A program made the position numbers and the translations under genes. Positions 7,735 through 15,335 of a stretch of 35,060 nt of DNA are shown piece after piece; within the stretch, counting starts at the first letter, position 1; each line of letters begins with the position of its first letter. The notes beneath the pieces were generated by a model. It saw only the letters and a list, made by a program, of their open reading frames with translations. It ran no database searches and was not told where the DNA came from. Location of the stretch: contig CAJTTT010000017.1 in the NCBI GenBank assembly GCA_910579285.1, positions 45,064-80,123 of the forward strand. The letters are read 5' to 3'. Source of the stretch: an uncultured Lachnospiraceae bacterium. Its GTDB lineage: Bacteria > Bacillota > Clostridia > Lachnospirales > Lachnospiraceae.

Positions 7735-8148
7735 ATGAGAAAATTTTTGCACAACTTCATTCACTGCGGCCTGCTTGGGTGGTTTCTGGAAATCACCTTC
7801 ACGGCCTTCCACGCTTTCCGCAGACGCGACTGTAAACTGCCCGGCACAACTTCCGTCTGGATGTTTCCCATCTACGGTATGGCCGCCTTCCTTGCACCGA
7901 TCTGCCGGCTGCTTCGGAACCGCTCCGTGCTTTTCCGGGGGCTGACCTACATGGGACTGATTTTTGCCGGGGAATTTGTCACGGGCATGTGGCTGAACCG
8001 GCGCGAGCTGTGCCCGTGGAACTATGAGCGCTCCCGCTGGAACCTGGCCAAGGTAATCCGCCTCGATTACGCCCCCTGCTGGTTTGCCACCGGGCTCCTC
8101 TTCGAGCGTCTTCTGCGCGAAAACGATCCCGCCCTGCGCCCGGACTAA
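7735..8148 (+). CDS. CmpB-like small integral membrane protein
   Basis: This 137-residue frame has about four hydrophobic segments (around FIHCGLLGWFLEITFTAF, FPIYGMAAFLAPICRLL, LTYMGLIFAGEFVTG and APCWFATGLLF). It ends with the CPWNYERSRWNLAKVIRLDY motif. That hydrophobic pattern and the CPW-Y motif match the ABC_trans_CmpB / type IV putative transporter family (PF06541), whose transport role is unproven. The start is uncertain: ATG codons at 7696 and 7735 are both possible and neither has a good ribosome site. The gene is divergent from folC and has no obvious partner gene next to it. Confidence 0.75.
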   Translation: MRKFLHNFIHCGLLGWFLEITFTAFHAFRRRDCKLPGTTSVWMFPIYGMAAFLAPICRLLRNRSVLFRGLTYMGLIFAGEFVTGMWLNRRELCPWNYERSRWNLAKVIRLDYAPCWFATGLLFERLLRENDPALRPD

Positions 8149-8196
8149 GCCGGCATCCCAGATTTTTCGATCTGCCGGCTCCTTCACGGTCTGCAG

Positions 8197-8625
8197 TCAG
8201 TCTGCGTCCATATCAATATCATCCGCGTCGATATTTAACGTGTTCAACGTGCGCCGTTTTCTCCGGGCCGTCTCAGAAGCGTGCAGGATATAGTCTTTGA
8301 CTTCCTTTGCGTGTTTGATGTGCTCCAGATAAAGCTGGGGATGCGTATTATCCCCCGTATAGCAGGCAACCGTGCCAAGCCCGAATATGCGCTCCGCCAG
8401 ACTGGTCTTTAACTCCACATCCTGCACTTTATATAAATAACAGTCGTTCTCTGTCGTGTTAAGAAGCCCCGCGTTAATGGTAATCACACGCTCGTTCACC
8501 GTGTACTTCGTAAAAGTAAACGGAAGGCCGAAAAACACCCACCGCTTGCGCTCCACATACTCCCGTATGTCTTCCCGCTCCTCCTTTTCCTCCATGTCCT
8601 TCGTTTCGTCCCTGTATTCTTCCAT
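8197..8625 (-). CDS. PH-domain-like protein
   Basis: This 142-residue protein starts at the ATG at 8625, preceded by GGAGGTAAAT; a longer frame to 8706 lacks a ribosome site. After an acidic, charged N-terminus (residues 1-25) comes a segment of about 90 residues (KYTVNERVITINAG, LYKVQDVELKTSLAERIFG, TVACYTGDN). It resembles the bacterial PH domain of the YdbS/YdbT type. No transmembrane helix is seen. The acidic C-terminus ends NIDADDIDMDAD. The function is unknown. The gene is convergent with the CmpB-like gene and 48 nt from it. Confidence 0.75.
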   Translation of the reverse strand: MEEYRDETKDMEEKEEREDIREYVERKRWVFFGLPFTFTKYTVNERVITINAGLLNTTENDCYLYKVQDVELKTSLAERIFGLGTVACYTGDNTHPQLYLEHIKHAKEVKDYILHASETARRKRRTLNTLNIDADDIDMDAD

Positions 8626-8789
8626 ATTTACCTCCGTGCCGGTTTTTTGCGGTGACGATTTTACAATCTTTTTCAATTTTCCGTCCGTTTCGCAATGTCT
8701 ACGCATAGTGTATCACATTCCCCCCTATTTCACAATCTTCACATTTCTACCGTTCTGGCGGATCTCCCGCCATCGTCCTTTTATCCCAC

Positions 8790-8818
8790 TTGCGTCCCCC
8801 TTTCCTTTATGCTATGAT
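8790..8818 (+). promoter_or_regulatory. Promoter of the nitroreductase gene
   Basis: TTGCGT (8790-8795), a 17-nt spacer and TATGAT (8813-8818), about 55 nt upstream of the start codon. Confidence 0.7.
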
Positions 8819-8873
8819 ATACAAAATATAGTAAGCAGACAGTAACCACACCACATCATAAGGAGGACTCCGT

Positions 8874-9416
8874 ATGACCGCAAAAGACTGTATCGTAGGG
8901 CGCAGAAGCATCCGCAGATTCAAAGCTGACGCTGTATCCCACGAGTTGTTGTCTGAGATCGTTGAAACCGCTTCCTACGCACCGAGCTGGAAGCATACAC
9001 AGATCACCCGCTACATAGCTGTGGAGGGTGCATTGAAAGATAAGATTGCCAGGGAATGCACTTCCCTGTATCCCCCCAACGGCGATATCATCGCGGCGGC
9101 TCCTGTATTGATGGCTGTTACCATGATCAAAAACAGAAGCGGTTACGAGCGTGACGGATCTTTCAGCACACCCCGCGGTGACGGCTGGCAGATGTACGAT
9201 GCCGGTATCGCATCCCAGAGCCTCTGCCTTGCTGCATATGAACAGGGGCTTGGTTCCGTGATCCTTGGTCTTTTTGACCAGAGCGCGGTAGAAGCGCTGT
9301 TACAGCTTCCTGAAGACAGAGAGCTGGCAGCTCTCATTCCGATTGGCTATCCCGATGAGACGCCTGCTGCACCCAGAAGAAAATCTGTGGAAGAACTGTT
9401 ATCTTATTTGTCATAA
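8874..9416 (+). CDS. Nitroreductase-family flavoprotein
   Basis: This 180-residue protein of the FMN-dependent nitroreductase superfamily has the N-terminal RRSIRRFK FMN-phosphate-binding motif. It also has the middle APSWKHTQ segment and the C-terminal GLGSVILGLFD and LIPIGYPDE motifs. The physiological substrate cannot be read from the sequence; enzymes of this fold reduce nitroaromatics, quinones or enones with NAD(P)H. The start at 8874 follows AAGGAGG. The gene has its own promoter and terminator and is not co-transcribed with pyrB beyond read-through. Confidence 0.9.
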   Translation: MTAKDCIVGRRSIRRFKADAVSHELLSEIVETASYAPSWKHTQITRYIAVEGALKDKIARECTSLYPPNGDIIAAAPVLMAVTMIKNRSGYERDGSFSTPRGDGWQMYDAGIASQSLCLAAYEQGLGSVILGLFDQSAVEALLQLPEDRELAALIPIGYPDETPAAPRRKSVEELLSYLS

Positions 9417-9421
9417 ACCTA

Positions 9422-9454
9422 AAAATAGAAGAGAAAACTCTCTTCTATTTTTTT
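9422..9454 (+). terminator. Intrinsic terminator after the nitroreductase gene
   Basis: A 12-bp stem (9422-9433 with 9440-9451) is followed by a T-run on the plus strand. The stem is AT-rich (AAAATAGAAGAG). It lies 31 nt before the pyrB start, so it could also act as a pyrB leader element. Confidence 0.85.
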
Positions 9455-9485
9455 CGACCAACTTGCAAAGGAGTGATGCTTTTCT

Positions 9486-10400
9486 ATGAGACACTTAATG
9501 AATCCGCTTGATTTTTCCGTGGAGGAGCTGGACAAGCTCTTTGACCTGGCTAATCGGATGGAGGCTGATCCGGCCAGATACGCCCATGCCTGCGAAGGAA
9601 AAAAACTGGCCACCTGCTTTTACGAGCCTAGCACGCGCACACGGTTAAGCTTTGAGGCTGCTATGCTGAATCTTGGCGGACAGGTTCTTGGCTTTTCAGA
9701 CGCCGCCTCCTCCTCCGCCTCAAAGGGCGAGAGCGTATCCGACACCATCCGCGTGATCTCCTGTTACGCAGATATCTGCGCCATGCGCCATCCCAAGGAG
9801 GGCGCCCCGATGGTAGCGGCCGAACGTTCCGGCATTCCTGTCATCAACGCCGGAGACGGCGGGCACCAGCATCCCACCCAGACGCTCACGGATCTGCTCA
9901 CGATTCGTTCCCTGAAAGGACGGCTCGGCGGCTTTACGATCGGCCTGTGCGGCGACCTGAAGTTCGGGCGCACTGTGCACTCCCTGATCAACGCACTGAT
10001 CCGCTATTCCGATATCCGTTTTATCTTCATCTCGCCGCCGGAACTTAAGGTGCCCGACTATATCACAGACATGCTGACCGAGAAAGACATTGCCTACGAG
10101 GAAGTCATCCGGCTGGAAGACTGTATGCCGGATCTGGATCTTCTTTACATGACCAGAGTTCAGCGGGAGCGCTTCTTCAATGAGGAAGACTATGTAAGGC
10201 TGAAAGACTTCTACATTCTGGACAAGGCAAAGCTCTCGGCCGCCAAAGACGACCTGCTGGTTCTCCATCCCCTGCCCCGTGTCAACGAAATTTCCGTGGA
10301 GGTGGATGACGACCCCCGCGCCGTCTATTTCAAACAAGCCAAATACGGCGTCTATGTGCGCATGGCGCTGATTCTTACCCTGCTCGGCATCGAAGAATAA
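9486..10400 (+). CDS. pyrB: Aspartate carbamoyltransferase, catalytic subunit
   Basis: Makes N-carbamoyl-L-aspartate from carbamoyl phosphate and aspartate in pyrimidine synthesis. The 304-residue protein has the carbamoyl-phosphate motif FYEPSTRTRLSFE, then GDGGHQHPTQTLTDL and the C-terminal VLHPLPRVNEI. All are intact and the length is normal. The ribosome site AAAGGAG precedes the start. pyrI follows after 49 nt, so the holoenzyme is expected to be the allosteric PyrB-PyrI type. Confidence 0.97.
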   Translation: MRHLMNPLDFSVEELDKLFDLANRMEADPARYAHACEGKKLATCFYEPSTRTRLSFEAAMLNLGGQVLGFSDAASSSASKGESVSDTIRVISCYADICAMRHPKEGAPMVAAERSGIPVINAGDGGHQHPTQTLTDLLTIRSLKGRLGGFTIGLCGDLKFGRTVHSLINALIRYSDIRFIFISPPELKVPDYITDMLTEKDIAYEEVIRLEDCMPDLDLLYMTRVQRERFFNEEDYVRLKDFYILDKAKLSAAKDDLLVLHPLPRVNEISVEVDDDPRAVYFKQAKYGVYVRMALILTLLGIEE

Positions 10401-10449
10401 GACCAGTACGCAGGTATCACTGAAACGCTTAAAAAGGAGGTTTTCCGAT

Positions 10450-10887
10450 ATGCTGAACGTAGGAAAAATTGAGGAGGGCTTCGTGCTCGACCATATAGAA
10501 GCGGGCAAAAGCCTGGACATCTATCATCACCTGAAGCTGGATAAGCTGGACTGTACGGTGGCGATCATCAAAAACGCCCGCAGCAACAAAATGGGAAAAA
10601 AGGATATTTTGAAAGTAGAGTGTGATATCAACACGCTGGACCTGGATATCCTCGCTTTTATCGACCATAATATCACCGTCAATGTCATTAAGGACGGAGA
10701 CATCGTAGATAAGAAGATTCTGGTGCTCCCCCGCGAAATCCACAACGTGATCAAATGCCGGAATCCGCGCTGTATCACTTCCATCGAACAGGGTCTGCCG
10801 CACATCTTCGTGCTGGCGGATGAGGAAAAGGAAATCTACCGCTGTAAATACTGTGAAGAGAAGGCCGGCAACTCCTCTGCCTGGTAA
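10450..10887 (+). CDS. pyrI: Aspartate carbamoyltransferase, regulatory subunit
   Basis: A 145-residue regulatory chain that binds nucleotide effectors and bridges PyrB trimers. The N-terminal allosteric domain reads LNVGKIEEGFVLDHIEAGKS. The C-terminal zinc domain has all four expected cysteines, in CRNPRC and CKYC. It starts after a strong AAGGAGG site, and the bidirectional terminator at 10945-10980 closes the unit. Confidence 0.96.
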   Translation: MLNVGKIEEGFVLDHIEAGKSLDIYHHLKLDKLDCTVAIIKNARSNKMGKKDILKVECDINTLDLDILAFIDHNITVNVIKDGDIVDKKILVLPREIHNVIKCRNPRCITSIEQGLPHIFVLADEEKEIYRCKYCEEKAGNSSAW

Positions 10888-10944
10888 ACAGTCCGCCGTC
10901 TCACCGGCTCTGGCAGACCGGGCGGCCGCACACTCTCTTCCAGC

Positions 10945-10980
10945 AAAAAGACGCCCCGTTCAAGAACGGGACGTCTTTTT
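10945..10980. terminator. Bidirectional terminator between pyrI and pnp
   Basis: AAAAAGACG plus CCCGTTC pairs with GAACGGG plus CGTCTTTTT around a 2-nt loop, with one unpaired base on each side. A-rich and T-rich arms give a U-tract on either strand. It lies 57 nt after the pyrI stop and 16 nt beyond the pnp stop. Confidence 0.9.
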
Positions 10981-10995
10981 ATATACATTTTCGTT

Positions 10996-13086
10996 TTATA
11001 CCTGAGCCACATCCTTCATGGAGAAGCTGATTCTGCCCATCTTATCCTTGCCGAGGCATACCACCGTCACCTTGTCTCCAAGAGTGAGTACATCCTCCAC
11101 GCGGTTGATTCTCTCCTTCGCGATCTTGGAGATGTGAACCATGCCCTCCTTGCCCGGTGCAAACTCGATGAATGCGCCAAACTCTTTGATGCTTACCACA
11201 GTTCCCTGGAAGATCTGGCCTTCCTCGAAGTCCGTTGTAATCATCTTAATCATATCTACGGCCTTGTCCATCATCTCATTTTCGGTGCCGCAGACGGAAA
11301 CCTGTCCTTCATCGTTGATGTCAATCTTCACGCCCGTGCGCGCGATGATCTCATTGATGGTCTTGCCGCGCTGTCCAACCACATCACCGATCTTATCAGG
11401 ATCAATCTGGATGGAAATAATCTTAGGCGCATAGGGGCCGACCTCCTTGCGGGGTGCGGAAATCGCAGGACTCATGCAGTCAGCCATGATAAACTCTCTC
11501 GCCTCACGGCATCTGCTGATCGCACCTTCCACGATGGGTTTCGTCAGACCGTGGATCTTGATATCCATCTGAATGGCGGTGATACCGTCATGGGTACCTG
11601 TCACCTTAAAGTCCATATCGCCGAAGAAGTCCTCAAGACCCTGGATATCTGTCAAAAGTACAAATTCATCGTCCGTGTCGCCCGTTACCAGACCACAGGA
11701 GATACCTGCCACCATCTTCTTGATCGGCACGCCCGCCGCCATCAGGGACATGCAGGACGCACAGGTGGAAGCCATAGAGGTGGAGCCGTTGGACTCAAAG
11801 GTCTCCGACACGGTACGGATTGCATAGGGGAATTCTTCCTCGGAGGGAAGCACCGGCAAAAGCGCTCTCTCTGCAAGCGCGCCGTGGCCGATCTCTCTTC
11901 TGCCCGGGCCTCTGCTCACCTTTGTCTCGCCTACAGAGTAGGACGGGAAATTATAATGGTGCATATATCTCTTGCCTGTGATGTTCGGGTCTAAGCCGTC
12001 CACCTTCTGCAATTCCGAAAGGGGCGCCAGCGTACACACATTGCAGATCTGTGTCTGTCCTCTCGTAAACATGGCGGAACCATGCACTCTCGGAATGATA
12101 TCTACCTCTGCCGCCAGGGGACGGATCTGGTCTAACGCCCTGCCGTCGGGACGCTTGTGATCCTTGAGGATCATCTTGCGCACCGTCTTTTTCTGATACT
12201 GGTATACTGCCTCGCCGAGTACCGCCAGATAGTCTTCGTTCTCCGCGAAAGCCTCCTCCAGTCTCGCCGTGATATTTCTGATATTTTCCTCGCGCACCTG
12301 CTTCTCATCGGTGAAGACAGCCGTCTCCATCTCCTCGGGTGTCACGACTTTCTTCATGTCCTCAAACATCTGCTCGGGAACCGCGCAGCTCTCGTAAGTG
12401 TGCTTGGGCTTGCCCACCTCTGCCACGATCTGGTTGATAAAGGTAATCAATGTCTGGTTTATCTCATGGGCTTTGTAGATCGCCTCCAGCACCTTTGCCT
12501 CCGGCACCTCGTTGGCACCAGCCTCAATCATCATCACCTTCTCGGCGGTGGATGCCACCGTCATCTTCAGGTCACCCTTGTCCCACTGCTCCTGGGAGGG
12601 ATTGACAATCAGCTCGCCGTCCACCATACCCATCTGCGTCATCGCGCAGGGACCTGCAAAAGGAATATCTGAAATACATGTGGCAATGGCCGTACCGATC
12701 ATGGCTACCAGCTCGGGGCGGCATGCCGGATCCACGCTCATTACCAGATTGTTTAAAGTCACGTCATTGCGGTAGTCCTTCGGGAATAAGGGTCTCATGG
12801 GACGGTCGATCACACGGCTTGTGAGAATCGCATTCTCGGAGGGCTTACCCTCTCTCTTGTTAAAGCCGCCGGGGATCTTGCCAACCGAGTAAAACTTCTC
12901 CTCATACTCTACGCTGCAGGGGAAGAAATCAATGCCGTCCCTGGGTTTATCGGAGGCCGTCGCCGTGGATAACACGGTGGTCTCACCATACTGCATGAAA
13001 GCGCAGCCGTTTGCCTGTTTGCCGACTCTGCCGATGTCTACCCGCAGGGTACGCCCGGCAAGTTCTAAGGTGTAACTCTTGTACAT
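10996..13086 (-). CDS. pnp: Polynucleotide phosphorylase
   Basis: A 3'-to-5' phosphorolytic exoribonuclease in mRNA turnover. The 696-residue protein has two RNase PH-like domains (FYSVGKIPGGFNKREG in the first; PRVHGSAMFTRGQTQ and GRREIGHGALAERAL in the second). A KH domain (DVVGQRGKTINEI) and a C-terminal S1 domain (GTVVSIKEFGAFIEF) follow. The start is taken at 13086 (MYKSYTLEL) after AAGGAGAG; the frame extends to 13122 through purine-rich sequence. It lies downstream of rpsO, separated by a strong hairpin, the same arrangement as in many bacteria. Confidence 0.97.
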   Translation of the reverse strand: MYKSYTLELAGRTLRVDIGRVGKQANGCAFMQYGETTVLSTATASDKPRDGIDFFPCSVEYEEKFYSVGKIPGGFNKREGKPSENAILTSRVIDRPMRPLFPKDYRNDVTLNNLVMSVDPACRPELVAMIGTAIATCISDIPFAGPCAMTQMGMVDGELIVNPSQEQWDKGDLKMTVASTAEKVMMIEAGANEVPEAKVLEAIYKAHEINQTLITFINQIVAEVGKPKHTYESCAVPEQMFEDMKKVVTPEEMETAVFTDEKQVREENIRNITARLEEAFAENEDYLAVLGEAVYQYQKKTVRKMILKDHKRPDGRALDQIRPLAAEVDIIPRVHGSAMFTRGQTQICNVCTLAPLSELQKVDGLDPNITGKRYMHHYNFPSYSVGETKVSRGPGRREIGHGALAERALLPVLPSEEEFPYAIRTVSETFESNGSTSMASTCASCMSLMAAGVPIKKMVAGISCGLVTGDTDDEFVLLTDIQGLEDFFGDMDFKVTGTHDGITAIQMDIKIHGLTKPIVEGAISRCREAREFIMADCMSPAISAPRKEVGPYAPKIISIQIDPDKIGDVVGQRGKTINEIIARTGVKIDINDEGQVSVCGTENEMMDKAVDMIKMITTDFEEGQIFQGTVVSIKEFGAFIEFAPGKEGMVHISKIAKERINRVEDVLTLGDKVTVVCLGKDKMGRISFSMKDVAQV

Positions 13087-13210
13087 AATCTTCTCTCTCC
13101 TTCTTCTCTCTTCTTTTCTCACAGTCCATTCACATGAATTGATTGAGCAATGCGCAATCGGTTCATCACGCGCCGTACGGTCTGGATGAACTGTTTCATT
13201 AATATTAGAA

Positions 13211-13251
13211 GAGCGGATTTAGGGTCGGACCTGCCAACCCTATCTCCGCTC
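13211..13251 (-). promoter_or_regulatory. rpsO-pnp intergenic hairpin
   Basis: Outer arms GAGCGGA/TCCGCTC (13211-13217 with 13245-13251) and inner arms TAGGGT/ACCCTA (13220-13225 with 13237-13242) form a long stem 12 nt after the rpsO stop. There is no clean U-tract, so RNase processing or partial termination is more likely than full termination. In E. coli the rpsO-pnp gap carries RNase III sites that control pnp; equivalence here is inference. Confidence 0.75.
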
Positions 13252-13263
13252 ATCATCTCACAA

Positions 13264-13530
13264 TTATTTACGAAGTCCAAGTCTCTCGATCAGTGCACGA
13301 TATCTCTCGATATCTTTCTCTTTCAGATAGCCGAGCAGGCCGCGTCTCTGACCTACCATTTTCAGAAGGCCTCTTCTGGAGTGGTGATCCTTCGGATTCT
13401 CTTTCAGATGCTCTGTCAGCTCCTGTATTCTCGCTGTCAGAACCGCTACCTGTACCTCAGGTGAACCTGTGTCGCCCTCAGATCTGGCATACTCTTTGAT
13501 AATCGCTGTCTTCTTTTCCTTAGAAATCAT
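13264..13530 (-). CDS. rpsO: Ribosomal protein S15
   Basis: An 88-residue 30S protein that binds 16S rRNA in the central domain. The sequence includes the typical YARSEGDTGSPEVQVAVLT, DHHSRRGLLKMVGQRR and the C-terminal ALIERLGLRK. Length is standard. The start at 13530 follows AAAGGAGAAACT. It has its own promoter (13633-13661) and a structured leader of about 95 nt. Confidence 0.98.
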   Translation of the reverse strand: MISKEKKTAIIKEYARSEGDTGSPEVQVAVLTARIQELTEHLKENPKDHHSRRGLLKMVGQRRGLLGYLKEKDIERYRALIERLGLRK

Positions 13531-13545
13531 AGTTTCTCCTTTCCT

Positions 13546-13625
13546 TCAGGGGGTTACCCTGACAACCGCCTGACACCAAGAAGGGGTCGGAGTGTCCCGC
13601 CTCTGCGTGCCGGCTAAAATCCATA
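13546..13625 (-). promoter_or_regulatory. rpsO leader, candidate S15 autoregulatory RNA
   Basis: The leader ends in a perfect 6-bp stem TCAGGG/CCCTGA (13546-13551 with 13557-13562) immediately 5' of the ribosome site. A second stem GACAC/GTGTC (13572-13576 with 13592-13596) encloses a C-rich loop. S15 commonly represses its own mRNA through structures in this position; that this leader does so is inference. Confidence 0.5.
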
Positions 13626-13632
13626 CCGTCAT

Positions 13633-13661
13633 ATTCTACCACAACGCCGTTATCTTGTAAA
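13633..13661 (-). promoter_or_regulatory. rpsO promoter
   Basis: Minus-strand TTTACA (13661-13656), a 17-nt spacer and TAGAAT (13638-13633). It places the transcript start about 95 nt before the S15 start codon. Confidence 0.75.
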
Positions 13662-13731
13662 GCCTGTTTTCCAATCACGCAGGAATTTATGCCGGCATTC
13701 CCCGCGCACAGACACCTTTCTGGCTGCCTCC

Positions 13732-14106
13732 TCATGCACTGCCCTGCCGGTACCCTTCTCCCAGCTTCGAGACGATCTCATCATACTGCCCATACATCTT
13801 CTGCACTTCATTCTCCAGAATATAATAGTGTCGGATGTAGGGAACCAGCAGCACGAGAAAGGCCGCCACCACAAAAAGCCAGCTCTCTGCACCCTCCGTG
13901 CCCTGCGCCATCAGCAAAAACGCCATTCCTATGGACAGTATGGCAAACAGGGCGAAAACCACCGTGACAATCAGATGTACCAGTCTCTCATGCTGGAAAA
14001 AACCGATCTGCGCGAGATGCTCTGCGCGAATCTTTTCCCAGTCGGCATCCTCCCGCAGCAGCAGTTCATCCACATATTTTCGGTAAGTCAGTATGCGTTT
14101 CTCCAT
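13732..14106 (-). CDS. Two-TM membrane protein of unknown function
   Basis: About 124 residues. The charged N-terminal helix (KRILTYRKYVDELLLRED) is followed by two adjacent hydrophobic segments (around LIVTVVFALFAILSIGMAFL and WLFVVAAFLVLLVPYI) and a charged C-terminal helix ending in GEGYRQGSA. No family motif is recognised. The start is uncertain: the ATG at 14106 has a close GAGGGAG site, while ATGs at 14133 and 14145 extend the frame without better support. It lies 63 nt after the NlpC/P60 gene on the same strand. Confidence 0.65.
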   Translation of the reverse strand: MEKRILTYRKYVDELLLREDADWEKIRAEHLAQIGFFQHERLVHLIVTVVFALFAILSIGMAFLLMAQGTEGAESWLFVVAAFLVLLVPYIRHYYILENEVQKMYGQYDEIVSKLGEGYRQGSA

Positions 14107-14169
14107 TTCTCCCTCTGTTTTGAGACGCTTCATGCCAGAGAGCACTGCCCCGGTACCGCGCCGTTGTCC

Positions 14170-15297
14170 TCAGTCGTACAGCACCCGCACCGCCTTGTAA
14201 GGCGAACGGTAAGACACATTGGAAATCTTGATGCCTGTCTTGGGACTGCTGGCGTGAACCACCTGTCCGTTTCCAATATAAATCGCCACATGGTTGATGG
14301 TTTTACCCTTTGCATAGAAGATCAAGTCGCCCGGCTTCGCCTCTGACACCTCGATGGTGGTGCCGCAGTTTGCCTGTGTTCTGGAAGTTCTTGGCAGCTT
14401 CACGCCATACTTCTGAAAAACCTTCATCACAAAGCCGGAGCAGTCCGCCCCCTTCGTCAGACTGGTGCCGCCCCACACATAAGGATTCCCGATAAATTCC
14501 TTCGCATACTGGCAGATATCCACCCGCACATCGGAAATTCCCTGCCCGTAGAGCAGTTCCTGCATGGTAACCGCCGTGGAGAGCTCCGCGCTGACTTCCA
14601 CATACTCCGCGGAGACAAAGACTTCGTCATCATCCAGCAGGACCTTGACCCAGTCCCCTTCCACGGCCGCCACTTCCAGCTCCTCGCCCTTGGCCACCAG
14701 CGTGATCACCTCGGACTCCGTATTTGCCTCCGCCCTCACGTTCAAACCGTCCGTGGTCACCTTCGCAACGGTAACCGCCAGCTCCTCCGCCTTAAACTTC
14801 GCGGGAACGCCTGTCAGAAGATACTCCAGACTGACATACCCCTCCACGCTGCCGGACTTGATATGGGCCCATGTATCGTCCGTGTCAATCACCTCGCAAG
14901 CGGCGTTCCTAGGCAGTTTTCCCACAAGCCTGCCGTCCTCTGCGGCGATGGCGCGGATATTCAGATTATCGCTCACATCCGCGATCCCCAGATTTGTATA
15001 GCCCCAGTTGGCATTCTTCGCCCGCTCGTAAGCGAGCTCATAGTCTTTTGCCGTCTTGTCGGAGATCAGGATCGCACTTGACCCGATGGCGTCCTCATCC
15101 AGAACATCCTGCGCCGTCTCCGCCTCATCCTCCGCGCTGTTGCCGCTGACCTGCCCGTTCTCCTCCGAAGGCTCCTTATAAAGCTTCAACTGCCCGATTG
15201 GCAAAAGATCCGGCACAGGCATGGCTGCCTGTACCGTAAATGGTGTCTGTATAATCATAACACTTGCTATTATAGCTAAAACCTTCCGTCTCTTCAT
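14170..15297 (-). CDS. Secreted NlpC/P60 endopeptidase with SH3b domains
   Basis: A 375-residue exported cell-wall hydrolase, probably a gamma-D-glutamyl-diamino-acid peptidase. It has a signal peptide (MKRRKVLAIIASVMIIQTPF, probable cleavage after VQAA). Two bacterial SH3 domains follow, at about residues 108-160 (DNLNIRAIAAEDGRLVGKL) and 182-235 (GLNVRAEANTESEVITLV). The C-terminal NlpC/P60 domain at about 258-375 carries the catalytic Cys in GADCSGFVMK and His in NHVAIYIGNG, with VVHAS close behind. The region between signal peptide and SH3 is acidic. It begins 38 nt after the Na/Pi transporter gene, suggesting co-transcription. Confidence 0.93.
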   Translation of the reverse strand: MKRRKVLAIIASVMIIQTPFTVQAAMPVPDLLPIGQLKLYKEPSEENGQVSGNSAEDEAETAQDVLDEDAIGSSAILISDKTAKDYELAYERAKNANWGYTNLGIADVSDNLNIRAIAAEDGRLVGKLPRNAACEVIDTDDTWAHIKSGSVEGYVSLEYLLTGVPAKFKAEELAVTVAKVTTDGLNVRAEANTESEVITLVAKGEELEVAAVEGDWVKVLLDDDEVFVSAEYVEVSAELSTAVTMQELLYGQGISDVRVDICQYAKEFIGNPYVWGGTSLTKGADCSGFVMKVFQKYGVKLPRTSRTQANCGTTIEVSEAKPGDLIFYAKGKTINHVAIYIGNGQVVHASSPKTGIKISNVSYRSPYKAVRVLYD

Positions 15298-15335
15298 CCG
15301 GAACCAATTCCTCTCCCTCTCCTCTGCCGTATGTA

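Noticed and set aside
11134..11994. 286-codon plus-strand frame opposite pnp
   Set aside because: It is the His/Leu-rich complement of pnp and shows no family features.
13163..13196. GTTCATC/GATGAAC inverted repeat between rpsO and pnp
   Set aside because: It has only seven base pairs and a long loop. It lacks the core of repeat family 2 despite similar ends.
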